Shown: piece after piece, positions 24,579-36,389 of the stretch
Position numbering within the stretch: the first letter of the stretch is position 1
How the letters are laid out: every line of letters begins with the position of its first letter
Source of the DNA: Oscarella lobularis
Lineage: Eukaryota > Porifera > Homoscleromorpha > Homosclerophorida > Oscarellidae
Reading direction: 5' to 3'
Assembly: GCF_947507565.1 (NCBI RefSeq)
Contig: NC_089176.1
Coordinates: 3,906,001 to 3,970,000 of the forward strand
DNA length: 64,000 nt
Notes under the pieces: generated by a model
Told to the model about the DNA's origin: nothing
Database searches by the model: none
Seen by the model: only the letters and a program-made list of their open reading frames with translations
Translations under genes and position numbers: made by a program

Positions 24579-24712
24579 TAGCCGAGTCTCGGGTATTTTT
24601 TCTGACTGTGCTTTAGATCTAAAATTGGCGGATGGCACGCTCACGTGACAGCTGTGTGTCTGCGCGCAGAACAGTGAGACACCACGCCGGATTCGGGTCG
24701 AAACTCTAGAGG

Positions 24713-27700
24713 ATGACTACGAGAGAGCAGAAACTCGTCTTTCTTTTGGCTTCCAACGTTGTCGCAAAGCGCCTGCCTCTACAAACGAACGCATTTGTGG
24801 AAACGTTGCGACGACGGGGCGTTCCTGCGTTGGAGTTGGAAGAAAGGGCGTCTGAGGGCGATGAGATCGAGACAAGACTGCGCGAGACAACGAAGATGCT
24901 AAAAGCACTTCACGCGTCGCTTTCGGCGACAAACGATAAGCGGAAAGACCTTTTTGCCATATTTTGTTCGACTCTTCAAGCGCATAATCCTCGCGTTTGG
25001 CAAGAATGTATGTGTTCTTTGACCAGTAAGTGATTCAGTCAAAGTGCTGTACATGTGTATTATGTCTGCTTTTTGAGAAGAGCTGACTAATGAAGAATTG
25101 GAGTCAGTTTGTGTAACTGAAGAAGTATCTCATCCTTTCCGCAGTAAGAAAGCATTGTCTTGATTTTATGCGCATATGTACGGGTTTTTTGCAGCGTTTC
25201 TGCGCGATGGGGAAATAAAAACAGTCCTTCAAGCTATTCTTAGAGCCCAAAAAGACGTCACACAACTACAAAAGTTGCGAAGATGTGTAAACTTGTCTAG
25301 GCGCAGTTATGTGCCAGTTGCAGGCAAGACAGATGTATTCTATTATGGGCTGAGCTTATTTCTGATGCAGGATGTTTGGACTGCAAACCCTTGCTTTGGA
25401 GTATATTGAACAATCGAAAAGATGTCGCACATCTACGGAATCTCGCTCCAACCATGCAAAAATTCATGCACTCAAGTCAGCAACGCTCATGAAATAGGAC
25501 TTCTATATGATGACGCTCAATTTAGGCAACCAATCAGCGTTTGACCGACGTCTCTATGAATTTTGCTGTGAAGAAATCGGCCAGTATTGGCTTCCACTTG
25601 GACTGCGTCTTGGTTTGTCAAGGGACGAGCTCAGGGCTATTGGAGACGAGTTCAATAGCTATGGTGACAACTACAAGGCGCTAGCAGTCATGCGAGGATA
25701 CATAACGAGCAATGATGAAGCGGTGTTTGACAAAATTCGCGTCATTCTTGAAGAAATAAAACAAAGCAGCGATACTTGTGCGAGGGAGACAAACCAGCAA
25801 ATCATTCGTTCAAGTATGAAGTTATTTTAATTGAATTTATGATATTTTTTGTTTTTAGATGTGCCAAGGACCAATAAGCGCTTTTATGGTCGTCTTTCAG
25901 AAATGAAAGAAATGGAACGCTTTTTCTGGGGCTCCAGAGCCAGAGAGAGTCATGTGACTCCCATCTCTCACAAGTTACAGGTACACTAGTTCTTTTAGGC
26001 GGGATGGAGTTTACTAGAATGTGTGAAAGCAGTTTATCTGTGGAGTTGGAGGAGTGGGCAAAACAAGTCTTGCTCTTCAATACATTGCACGCCACGAAAG
26101 AGCATATCCACATGGCGTGGTTTGCATTGATTCCCAGTCAGTGATAACCATAGAAGCTTCTTTGCAAGAATATGTGAGAGCAAATCGAAAGTATAAAGTG
26201 GGGTGCAAATGACGCGTTGTTTTTCTTAGTTTGTACGGGCAACCAAAAGGGGTGACGGAAACTTTGAAGAAGTAAAAGAAGAAAAAAGTCTTCAACGACT
26301 ATTTGCATACTTCTATGAACACGTCAAGCAAAACCGCAGGGTCTTGATTTTGTTTGACAATGCTGACGATCTTGAATTAATTGCAAAGTATCTTCCACAT
26401 CCGTCCACTTCTTGCCATGTTTTGATAACGACTCGAACAACGCAATCTTGTGAACTATTCAGAGAAGACAATTCCAACGTTCTCGTACTTGAGACGCTCG
26501 AAGAATCAATCGCTATCTCTGCACTCATCGGTTTGGCTGGCAAAGAAAAAGAGACGCTGTCTCCTAGCGAACTCAAAGCCGCTCGAAAGATCGCAGTTGA
26601 GGCTCCTATTGAAGGACTACCCATTGCTCTTCGTCACGCTGGTGCATATCTATTGCGTCATGAGGGCGTCACCTTTGAAGCTTACTGGGAAAAACTCGTT
26701 CAAGAGAAACGTCAGCTTGAAGCAGCGTCGTTGGATTTGGATAAATTTCTTCGTTATTTTCGACTTTCACATCTGGAAGAGGATTTGCATCGAGTTGGCA
26801 TCAAAATTCCAAATGATTTACTTCGTTTCAAGATCGACGATATTAAAGACATTTATGACAGACAATCGCTGGCCAATGCTGTGAAAAAACTTCATACGAC
26901 ACGTCACGCGTTTCTAACGTGGGAAATGGATATATCGGACATTGAAGAGAAGTATCCAGTAGCGTTTTCAATTCTACTATGCTGTTCCGTTATGATGTCA
27001 AAATCGATTTCACAAGAAGTGATTTCGAAGTTTCTTTCTCTAGTTCATGGCAATTTCGAGTCTCTGCGACTCGTTGAAGGATTGGTATCGTTGAAGAAGT
27101 ACACACTTTTGAACAGAGACGAATTCAATGACGGTTGTGTGTACTACAGTATGCACCACCTTATTCATCAGAGCATCTTTGAACGACTAAGACGGAACAA
27201 AGAGTTGCTGGAATCTGTGCTGGATGATACAGCACACGCTCTTGTGGACGTGATAAAAAATACTGAAGGAGAGGTATCAAGTGCTACATCTCTTCATTAT
27301 TATTCAGTTGCGAAGAACATGGTTGTTCTGGGAAGGCTTGGATCTCTTGACATCGCCCATATTAGAAATGCCGCGACGTGTTGCTATCGTTGTGGCCAAT
27401 TTAACGCTTTTGAAGAGTTGGCTCTGATAATGATTTCCAGTGTGACGAACAGGCCAGATTTTTCAGAGCGCAAAAAAATTAAAATTCTTCGTCCATGTAT
27501 GTTGTTTCTACCGCATTTTTTTATTTGTAACCTGTTAGCTTTAGATCATTTGAAGCTGAGCAATCTAGCTTCTTTACGAGGAGACGCCTTTGAGGCAGAG
27601 GAGCATTACGAAAAGGCGTTCATAGGCAGAAAATTTCTTACTAATGACGACGACGACGACTATGACGACGATGACGACGACGACTATGGCACAGACGTTG

Positions 27701-28440
27701 ACGACGTCAAGGGTGAGTTACTAGCATTGAATATTACTTTCAACACTTTAGTTTTGTTAGATTTTCTTTTTGCACTAATGTGTGGAGGCCGTCTGGAAAA
27801 AGAAGCTGAATTGAATTATTTGGTCAGTAGGTTGGAAAAAATAGTACAAGTCGACGAGACTCATTTGCAGAATCTTAGATGGGGTATGTTCGCCGCTGTA
27901 CTATTAATTTGCTACGCTGTCTTTGTCCATAGCGTATACGCAATTGGGGGCCGTTCTACTGAAAAGCGGTCAGCGGAAAAAATACGAAGATCACGTCAAG
28001 TTTCTTCTGTCTCTGTCGTCTTCGCGTAGCGATCCTGCAAAAGCCGTGACAGGTACATGTATAAGTAGACGAGTCTGCATTAGTTGACATGGTTTTTTTC
28101 TTTTATTTTCTGCAATTGATTTAGGACTTGTTTGTCTTGGTTTCTGCAAATATAGAGAGGGAATGTTTGACGAAGCCATTGAGTACTTTAGCCAAGTTAT
28201 CAACGCCTCAAACTCATTTTTTCTTTTTCCTTATGAAGTTGAAGAGAGTACATTTGAACAGTGGTTTTTAGTTGCATTAATTTATACTTTTTGTGCAGTA
28301 CGGGTGCATCTTTTTACTTGCTGCGCCCGTTCAGGAAATTTTGAGCTTGGGCACCAAGTTTTGAAGGAAGGTTTGCCTATTGTTCAAGCTCATTGTGATT
28401 CTGAAGATCTTTTATCAGTTGCTTGTAAATCATACATACA

Positions 28441-28472
<32 letters not shown>

Positions 28473-29281
28473 CATATTTATATACAGGATTTGTATGTAG
28501 ATAATGCAGCATATGGTTATAGCCTTTGTTTGTTGAAGAAATTTACCGAGGCTGTCAGTCATCTTCGATATTGCCTCGCTGTTTGTCCTCGGTCAAAAGA
28601 AAGCGAAACAGTGCTTTTGCGGAGTAATTGCGATAGGGACGTGATTTGAAGTGTAAATTTGTGTTTGTTTAAGTTGTTTCGTACCTTGGTACTTCACTAG
28701 TGGCAGTTGAAAAGTTGGATGAAACAATTCAAATTCTGAACGAGTTTGATGGTCTGTTCAAAAAGCACATGAACGATCCTATTTGGCTCTGTAGCCCAGG
28801 TACAGTACTATAATTACGCGTGTCAGCAATGGTTTTTGCATTGTTTACAGATTTTGATTTGTTGCCAAAGCTGTATATTGCCACGGAGAAATGGGATGGT
28901 GCTATATGCCTACTAGACGGCTTCCTGGATTTTTATAAAACACAGGAATTGCCCTTGAGTTATAATAGTCTTAAAGGTACAAATTGGATTGCTTTTTGTA
29001 ATAAATTAATTTTCTGGTTTTGTACAGCGACTGGGCTACTCGCTCGGTGCCTGCTAAACAATGGTCTCGCTAACGAAGCATACACAGTGGCAAGCAAGGC
29101 GATTAGTGAGTATGAGTCTTTTTCAGACTACGGACTACTGGAAGCGAGTATGCATTCAGTATAGTACGACAATTTGAATTAAATCAAACTCTTTTCATCT
29201 ACAGTAGGGTCGATACTGTGCGATGCTGCTGACGACCTTTCCTCACTAGCAGCAAGCGGTTCAAGTTGGTGGCACAACTGA
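24713..29281 (+). CDS. NB-ARC/TPR immune-type receptor, unit 1
   Basis: NLR-like STAND ATPase in about 15 exons. Exon 1 (24713-25025) is a CARD-like helical domain (MTTREQKLVFLL...LRRRGVPALELEE...LFAIF). Exons 25081-25143 and 25195 to about 25330 add a short helical repeat (ILRAQKDVTQLQKLRR), repeated in the next exon. Exon 25526-25813 is a Death domain (FCCEEIGQYWLPLGLRLGL...LRAIGDEF...ALAVMRGY). Exon 26033-26173 holds Walker A (GVGGVGKTS). Exon 26230-27496 carries Walker B (VLILFDNAD), sensor LITTRTT, EGLPIALRHAG and the winged helix with SMHHL in the MHD position. An Asp-rich exon (27545-27712) then leads to TPR-like exons (YREGMFDEAIEYFSQV, LLKKFTEAVSHLRYCL, TEKWDGAICLLDGFL, NEAYTVASKAISEY), stop 29281. 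Intact by eye. A TPR tail instead of LRRs is characteristic of some invertebrate NB-ARC proteins. Confidence 0.82.
28431..28476. repeat. (CATA)n microsatellite in a receptor intron
   Basis: About eleven CATA units lie in a TPR-region intron of receptor unit 1. The same intron position has about three units in unit 2 (near 34341) and about four in unit 3 (near 40120), so this tract has expanded or contracted since the duplications. The introns are short enough that tract length may bring donor and branch point closer or further apart. Confidence 0.85.
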
Positions 29282-29517
29282 GCGTATCTCAAGTAAAACG
29301 AAAACAGTAAGTTTTTGTTAAAGAATTAGGGATAACTTTTAAGTTGGAAAACCTCTCTTGGCTGACGCACCTAGGTTCTCGCAAACTTCTTCAGCTCTGT
29401 GAAACGCTATGATCAAGAGACGCCAGTAAAATAATACTTTTACACGAAACAGCAGTTAGCCAGCACCCACATACATACATAAAGCAAGCGCAAAACGTTT
29501 GTACGCAATGCAGACAC

Positions 29518-29920
29518 ATGTCTTTTTCTCAGTGTCTATTAGTGTTGAAGACAAGCGAGAGTAGCAGAAGGACAGTGATGACCATCCAATTCATGTCCCA
29601 ACGAAATCCAGCAGACGTTTTTGGAACTCGGCGGCGTCACAGTCGTCGGCAAATACGTCGATCGAACGAGATTGTACTGACCGTCGATTCCCAAAACGAC
29701 GACAAATTCATACGTTGTCGTCTGCGGACAACCGGGCTCTTGGTAAGTGGCCGTCAACGTGATGTGCCCACCACGAACAATCTTTCTTGCAGCTCGTTTC
29801 ACCTCAATCAACGTCACATTACGAACGGTTTGATTCAATTTCATTCCAGGACAAAAACGCTTCAATTTCGTATGCTCCAAATCGAGCTGCTTCGATAACG
29901 TCATCAGCAATCAATGCTCA
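29518..29920 (-). pseudogene. fragment of the papain-like protease, unit 1/2 junction
   Basis: Reverse-strand copy of only the last roughly 390 bp of the protease at 41201-42580: the cystatin-like domain and C-terminal membrane anchor. Relative to the full gene there are at least two +1 frameshifts, one in a T run (GCGTTTTTGTCC for GCGTTTTGTCC) and one at CGTTTTTGG. It lacks signal peptide, propeptide and the whole catalytic domain. The high-coordinate end stops abruptly at about 29918, where sequence from upstream of the CARD adaptor begins. Not expected to make a working product. Confidence 0.85.
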
Positions 29921-29960
29921 CTTTCCTTTTCTGATTTCCTGCAAAGGAGAGTGGGGCAAA

Positions 29961-30296
29961 ATGTCCTCTGAAGAATGGAGAACTGTAGTGCAGTCTATCG
30001 CTCGTATTATGAACGCTTTCGCTTTGTCCCCTGCCCTAGAGCTGCAGCTCCAGGCAAGAAATCTCGTAGACGCAAACGATCTTGAAGACATCGGTGTGGG
30101 AAGAGATCTGCATGCTGTGAATTGCTCGGGGTAGAATGTATGCAGGACATCAAACGAGGCAATCACAGTAGCAAGGTCAGTCTTACAATTGTGCTGGACC
30201 AATGGACGAAAAAGGTGCAAGAGGATAATTCGGGTTTGTGAAAATTCGTCAAGAAAGATTTATTAGGGAAAAGTACAAGAAGTGCTCTGTTGAGTA
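29961..30296 (+). pseudogene. internally deleted copy of the CARD/Death adaptor
   Basis: Copy of the gene at 23144 with its first 45 codons (MSSEEWRTVVQSIARIMNAFALSP...NLVDANDLEDI), then a direct jump from GACATC to the Death-domain exon at GGTGTGGGAAGAG, removing about 1.1 kb including most of the CARD, the intron and the COR-like region. Smaller deletions follow (near 30228 and 30252) and the frame is lost after the junction, with an early TAG near 30132. The promoter-side sequence and the tail flanking the next receptor are kept. A short CARD-fragment peptide could still be made. Confidence 0.85.
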
Positions 30297-30431
30297 ATAG
30301 CCGAGTCTCGGGTATTTTTTCTGACTGTGCTTTAGATCTAAAATTGGCGGATGGCACGCTCACGTGACAGCTGTGTGTCTGCGCGCAGAACAGTGAGACA
30401 CCACGCCGGATTCGGGTCGAAACTCTAGAGG

Positions 30432-33400
30432 ATGACTACGAGAGAGCAGAAACTCGTTTTTCTTTTGGCTTCGGACGTTGTCGCAAAGCGCCTGCCTTTA
30501 AAAACGAACGCATTTGTGGAAACGTTGCGACGACGGGGCGTTCGTGCGTTGGAGTTGGAAGAAAGGGCGTCTGAGGGCGATGAGATCGAGACAAGACTGC
30601 GCGAGACAACGAAGATGCTAAAAGCACTTCACGTGTCGCTTTCGGCGACAAACGATAAGCGGAAAGACCTTTTTGCCATATTTCGTTCGACTCTTCAAGC
30701 GCATAATCCTCGCGTTTGGCAAGAATGTATGCGTTCTTGGACCAGTAAGTGATTCAGTCAAAGTGCTGTACATATGTACTATGTCTGCTTTTTGAGAAGA
30801 GCTGACTAATGAAGAATTGGAGTCAGTTTGTGTAACTAAAGAAGTATCTCATCCTTTCCGTGGTAAGAAGGCATTGTCTTTGATTTTATGCGCATATGTA
30901 CGGTTTTTTTGCAGCGTTTCTGCGCGGTGGGGACCAAAGAGACGAAAACGAAATAAAAACAGTCCTTCGAGCTATTCTTAGAGCCCAAAAAGACGTCACA
31001 CAACTACAAAAGTTGCGAAGATGTGTGAACTTGTCTAGGCACACAGCTGCAGGCAAGACAGATGTATTCTATATGGGCTGAGCTTATTTCTGATGCAGGA
31101 TGTTTGGACTGCAAACCCTTGCTTTGGAGTATATTGAACAGTCGAAAAGATGTTGCACAACTACGAAAGTTGCGAAGATGTGTGAACTTGTCTAGGCGCA
31201 GTTATGTGCCAGCTGCAGGCAAGACAGATGTATGCTATATAGGGTGAGCTTAAAAGATTTCTGATGCAGGATGTTTGGACTGCAAACCTTTGCTTTTGGA
31301 GAATCTTGAACAATCGAAAAGATGTTGCACATCTACGGAATCTTGCTCCAACCAAGCAAAAATTCAAATTCATGCACTCAAGTCAGTGACACTCATGAAA
31401 TAGGACTTCTATATGATGACGCTCAATTTAGGCAACCAATCAGCGTTTGACCGACGTCTCTATGAATTTTGCTGCGAAGAAATCGGCCAGTATTGGCTTC
31501 CACTTGGACTGCGTCTTGGTTTGTCGAGGGACGAGCTCAGGGCTATTGGAGACGAGTTCAATAGCTATGGTGACAACTACAAGGCGCTAGCGGTCATGCG
31601 AGGATACACAACGAGCAATGACGAAGCGGCGTTTGACAATATTCGCGTCATTCTTGAAGAAATAAAACAAAGCAGCGATGCTTGTGCCAGGGAGACAAAC
31701 CAGCAAATCATTCGTTCAAGTATGAAGTTATTTTGGTAATTGAGTTTATGATATTTTTTGTTTTTAGATGTGCCAAGGACAGATAAACGCTTTTATGGTC
31801 GTCTTTCAGGATTGAAAGGAATGGAACGCTTTTTCTGGGGCTCCAAAGCCAAAGAGAGTCACGTGACTCCCATCTCTTACAAGTTACAGGTACAATAGTT
31901 CTCTTAGGTTAGGCGGGATGGAATTTACTAGAATGTTTGAAAGCAGTTTATCTGTGGAGTTGGAGGAGTGGGCAAAACAAGTCTTGCTCTTCAATACGCT
32001 GCACGCCACGAGAGAGCATATCCGCGCGGCGTGGTTTGCATTGATTCCCAGTCAATAATAACCATAGAAGCTTCTTTGCAAAAATATGTGAGCAATCCGA
32101 AGTATATAAAGTGGGGTGCAAATGACGCGTTGTCTTTCTTAGTTTGTATGGGCAACCGAAAGGGGCGACGGAAACTTTAAAGAAGTAAAAGAAGAAAAAA
32201 ATCTTCAACAACTATTTGCTTACTTCTATAAAAGCGTCAAGCGAAACGGTAGGGTCTTGATTTTGTTTGACAATGCTGACGAGCTTGAAGCAATTGCAAA
32301 GTATCTTCCACATCCGTCCACGTCTTGCCACGTTTTGATCACAACTCGAACAACGCAATCTTGTGAACTATTCAGGGAAGAAAATACCAACGTTCTCATA
32401 CTTGAGACGCTTGAAGAATCGATCGCTATCTCTGCACTCATCGGTTTGGCTGGCAAAGAAAAAGAGACGCTGTCTCCTAGTGAACTCGAAGCAGCTCGAA
32501 AGATCGCAGTTGAGGCTCCTATTGAAGGACTACCCATCGCTCTTCGTCACGCTGGTGCATATCTGTTGCGTCATGAGGGCGTCACTTTTGAAGCTTACTG
32601 GGGAAAACTGGTTCAAGAGAAACGTCAGCTTGAAGCAGCGTCGTTGGATTTGGATAAATTTCTTCGTTATTTTCGACTTTCACATCTGGAAGAGGATTTG
32701 CGTCGAGTTGGCATCAAAATTCCAAGTGATTTACTTCGTTTCAAGATCGACGATATTGATATCAGCTCATTTGACAGACAATCGCTGGTCAATGCTGTGA
32801 AAAAACTTCATACGACACGCCACGCGTTTTTAACGTGGGAAATGGATATATCGGACATTGAGGAGAAGTTTCCAGTAGCGTTTTCAATTCTACAATGCTG
32901 TTCCGTTATGATGTCAAAATCAATTTCACAAGAAGTGATTTCGAGGTTTCTTTCTCAAGCTCATGGCAATTTCGAGTCTCTGCGACTCGTTGAAGGATTG
33001 GTATCGTTGAAGAAGTACACACTTTTGAACAGAGACGAATTCAATGACGGTTGTGTGTACTACAGTATGCACCACCTTATCCATCAGAGCATTTTTGAAC
33101 GACTGAGGCAGAACAAAGAGACGCTTGAATTTGTGCTGGATGCTACAGCAGACGCTCTTGTGGACGTGATAAATACTGAAGGAGACTTATCAAGTGCTAC
33201 AGCTCTTCATTATTATTCAGTTGCGAAGAACATGGTTGTTCTGGGAAGGCTTGGATCTCTTGACATCGCCCATATTAGAAATGCCGCGAGGTGTTGCTAT
33301 CGTTGTAGCCAATATAATGCTTTTGAAGAGTTGGCTCTGATGATGATTTCCACTGTGACAAACAGGCCAGATTTTTCAGAGCGCAAAAAAATTAAAATTC

Positions 33401-35164
33401 TTCGTCCATGTATGTTGTTTCTACCGCATTTTTTATTTGTAATCTGTTAGCTTTAGATCATATGAAGCTGAGCAATGTAGCTTCTTTACGAGGAGATGCC
33501 TTTGAGGCAGAGGAGCATTACGAAAAGGCTTTCATAGACAGAAAATTTCTTACTAATGACGACGACGATAACACAGACGACGACGACGACTATGACGATA
33601 TCGACTTCGAGGGTGAGTCGCTAGCATTGAATATTACTTTCAATACTTTAGTTTTGTTAGATTTTCTTTTTTCACTAATACGTGGAGGCCGTCAGCGAAA
33701 AGAAGCTGACTTGAATTATTTGGTCAGTAGGTTGGAAAAAATGGTACAAGTCGACGAGACTCATTTGCAGCATCTTAGACAGGGTATGTTCGCCGCTGTA
33801 CTATTAATTTACTACGCTGTCTTTGTCCATAGCGTATGTGCAATTGGGGGGCCTTCTACAGCAAAGCGGTCAGCGGAAAAAATACGAAGATCACGTCAAG
33901 TTTCTTCTGTCTCTGTCGTCTTCGCGTAGCGATCCTGCAAAAGCCGTGACAGGTACGTGTAGAAGTAGACGAGTCTGCATTAGTTGACATGGCTTTTTTC
34001 TTTTATTTTCTGCAATTGCTTTAGGACTTCTTGGTCTTGGTTTCTGCAAATTTGGAGAGGGAATGTATGATGAAGCCATTGAATGCTATAGCCAAGCTCT
34101 CCAGATTAACGACGCCTCAAACTCATTTGTTCTTTTTCCACGTGAAGTTCACGAGAGTACATTTGAACAGTGGTTTTTAGTTGCATTAATTTATACTTTT
34201 TGTGCAGTACGGGCGCATCTTTTTATTTGCTGCGCAGTTTCAGGAAATTATGAGCGTGGTCACCAAGTTTTGAAGGAAGGTTTGCCTCTTGTTCAAGCTC
34301 ATTCTGATTCTGAAGATCTTTTATCAGTTATTTGTAAATCATACATACATACATGTACATATTTATATACAGGATTTTTATGTAGATAATGCATTCTATG
34401 GTTATAGCCTTTGTTTGTTGAAGAAATTTACCGAGTCTGTCAGTCATCTTCGATATTGCCTCGCTGTTTGTCCTCGATCAAAAGAAGGCGAAACAGTGCT
34501 TTTGAAGAGTAATTGCGATAGGGACGCGATTTGAAATGTACATTTGTGATTATTTTTAGTTGTTTTGTACCTTGGTACTTCACTAGTGGCACTTGAAAAG
34601 TTGGATGAAACAGTTCAAATTCTGAACGAGTTTGATGGTCTGTTCAAAAAGCACATGAACAATCCTACTTGGCTCTGTACCGCAGGTACAGTACTATAAT
34701 TACGCGTGTCAGCAATGGTTTTTGCATTGTTTACAGATATTCTATACTTGGCAAAGCTGTATGTTGACACGGAGAAGTGGGATGATGCTATATGCCCACT
34801 AGACAGCTTCCTGGATTTTCATAAAACACGGGAATTTCCCTTGAGTTATAATACTCTTATAGGTACAAATTGGATTGATTTTTGTAATAAATTAATTTTC
34901 CGGTTTTGTACAGCGACTGTGCTACTCGCTCGGTGCCTGCTAGACAAAGGTCTCGCTAAAGAAGCACACACAGTGGCAAGCAAGGCGATTAGTGAGTATG
35001 AGTCTTTTACAGACTACGGACTACTGGAAGCGAGTATGCATTCAGTATAGTACGACAATTTGAATTAAATCAAACTCTTTTGATCTACAGTAGGGTTGCT
35101 ACTGGACGAGGCTGCTGACAAACTTTCCCCACTAGCAGCAAGCGGTTCAACTTCAAGTTGGTGA
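30432..35164 (+). CDS. NB-ARC/TPR immune-type receptor, unit 2
   Basis: Second receptor copy with the same exon plan as unit 1: CARD-like exon 30432 to about 30744, Death exon from about 31438, Walker A exon near 31950-32085 (GVGGVGKTS), NB-ARC exon about 32140-33410 (VLILFDNAD, LITTRTT, EGLPIALRHAG, SMHHL), Asp-rich exon, TPR exons, stop at 35164. It differs before the Death domain: the small helical-repeat exon is present three times (near 30915, 31100 and 31270) rather than two. The third repeat has one extra base (CTTTTGGAG for CTTTGGAG), so including it would throw the Death domain out of frame; skipping it restores the frame. The rest is open. Probably expressed, with a splice variant deciding whether the receptor is whole. 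Confidence 0.78.
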
Positions 35165-35398
35165 CACAACTGAGCATATCTCAAGTAAAAACGAAAACAG
35201 TAAGTTTTTGTTAAAGAATTAGGAATAACTTTAAGTTGATGCACCTAGGTTCTCGCAAACTTCTTCAGCTCTGTGAAACGCTATGATCAAGAGACGCCAG
35301 TAAAATAATACTTTTACATAAAACAGCAGTTAGCCAGCACCCACATACATAAAGCAAGCGCAAAACGTTTGTACGCAACGCAGACACATGTCTTTTTC

Positions 35399-36271
<873 letters not shown>

Positions 36272-36389
36272 TCAGCTGCGGATAGCACGCTCACGTGACA
36301 GCTGTGCGTCACGCGCTCAGTGTGTCACGCGCTCAGAGCAGTGAGACACACGCCGGATTCTCGCCGGATTCGGGTCGAAACTCTAGAGG

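Noticed and set aside
24680-24705. tRNA-like T-loop word GGATTCGGGTCGAAACTC
   Set aside because: No cloverleaf could be built around it and it is repeated in each receptor promoter.
27880-27942. Transmembrane helix (FAAVLLICYAVFVHSV) in the receptors
   Set aside because: The segment starts with GTATGT and ends with CCATAG; removing it continues a TPR-like frame, so it is an intron in all three units.
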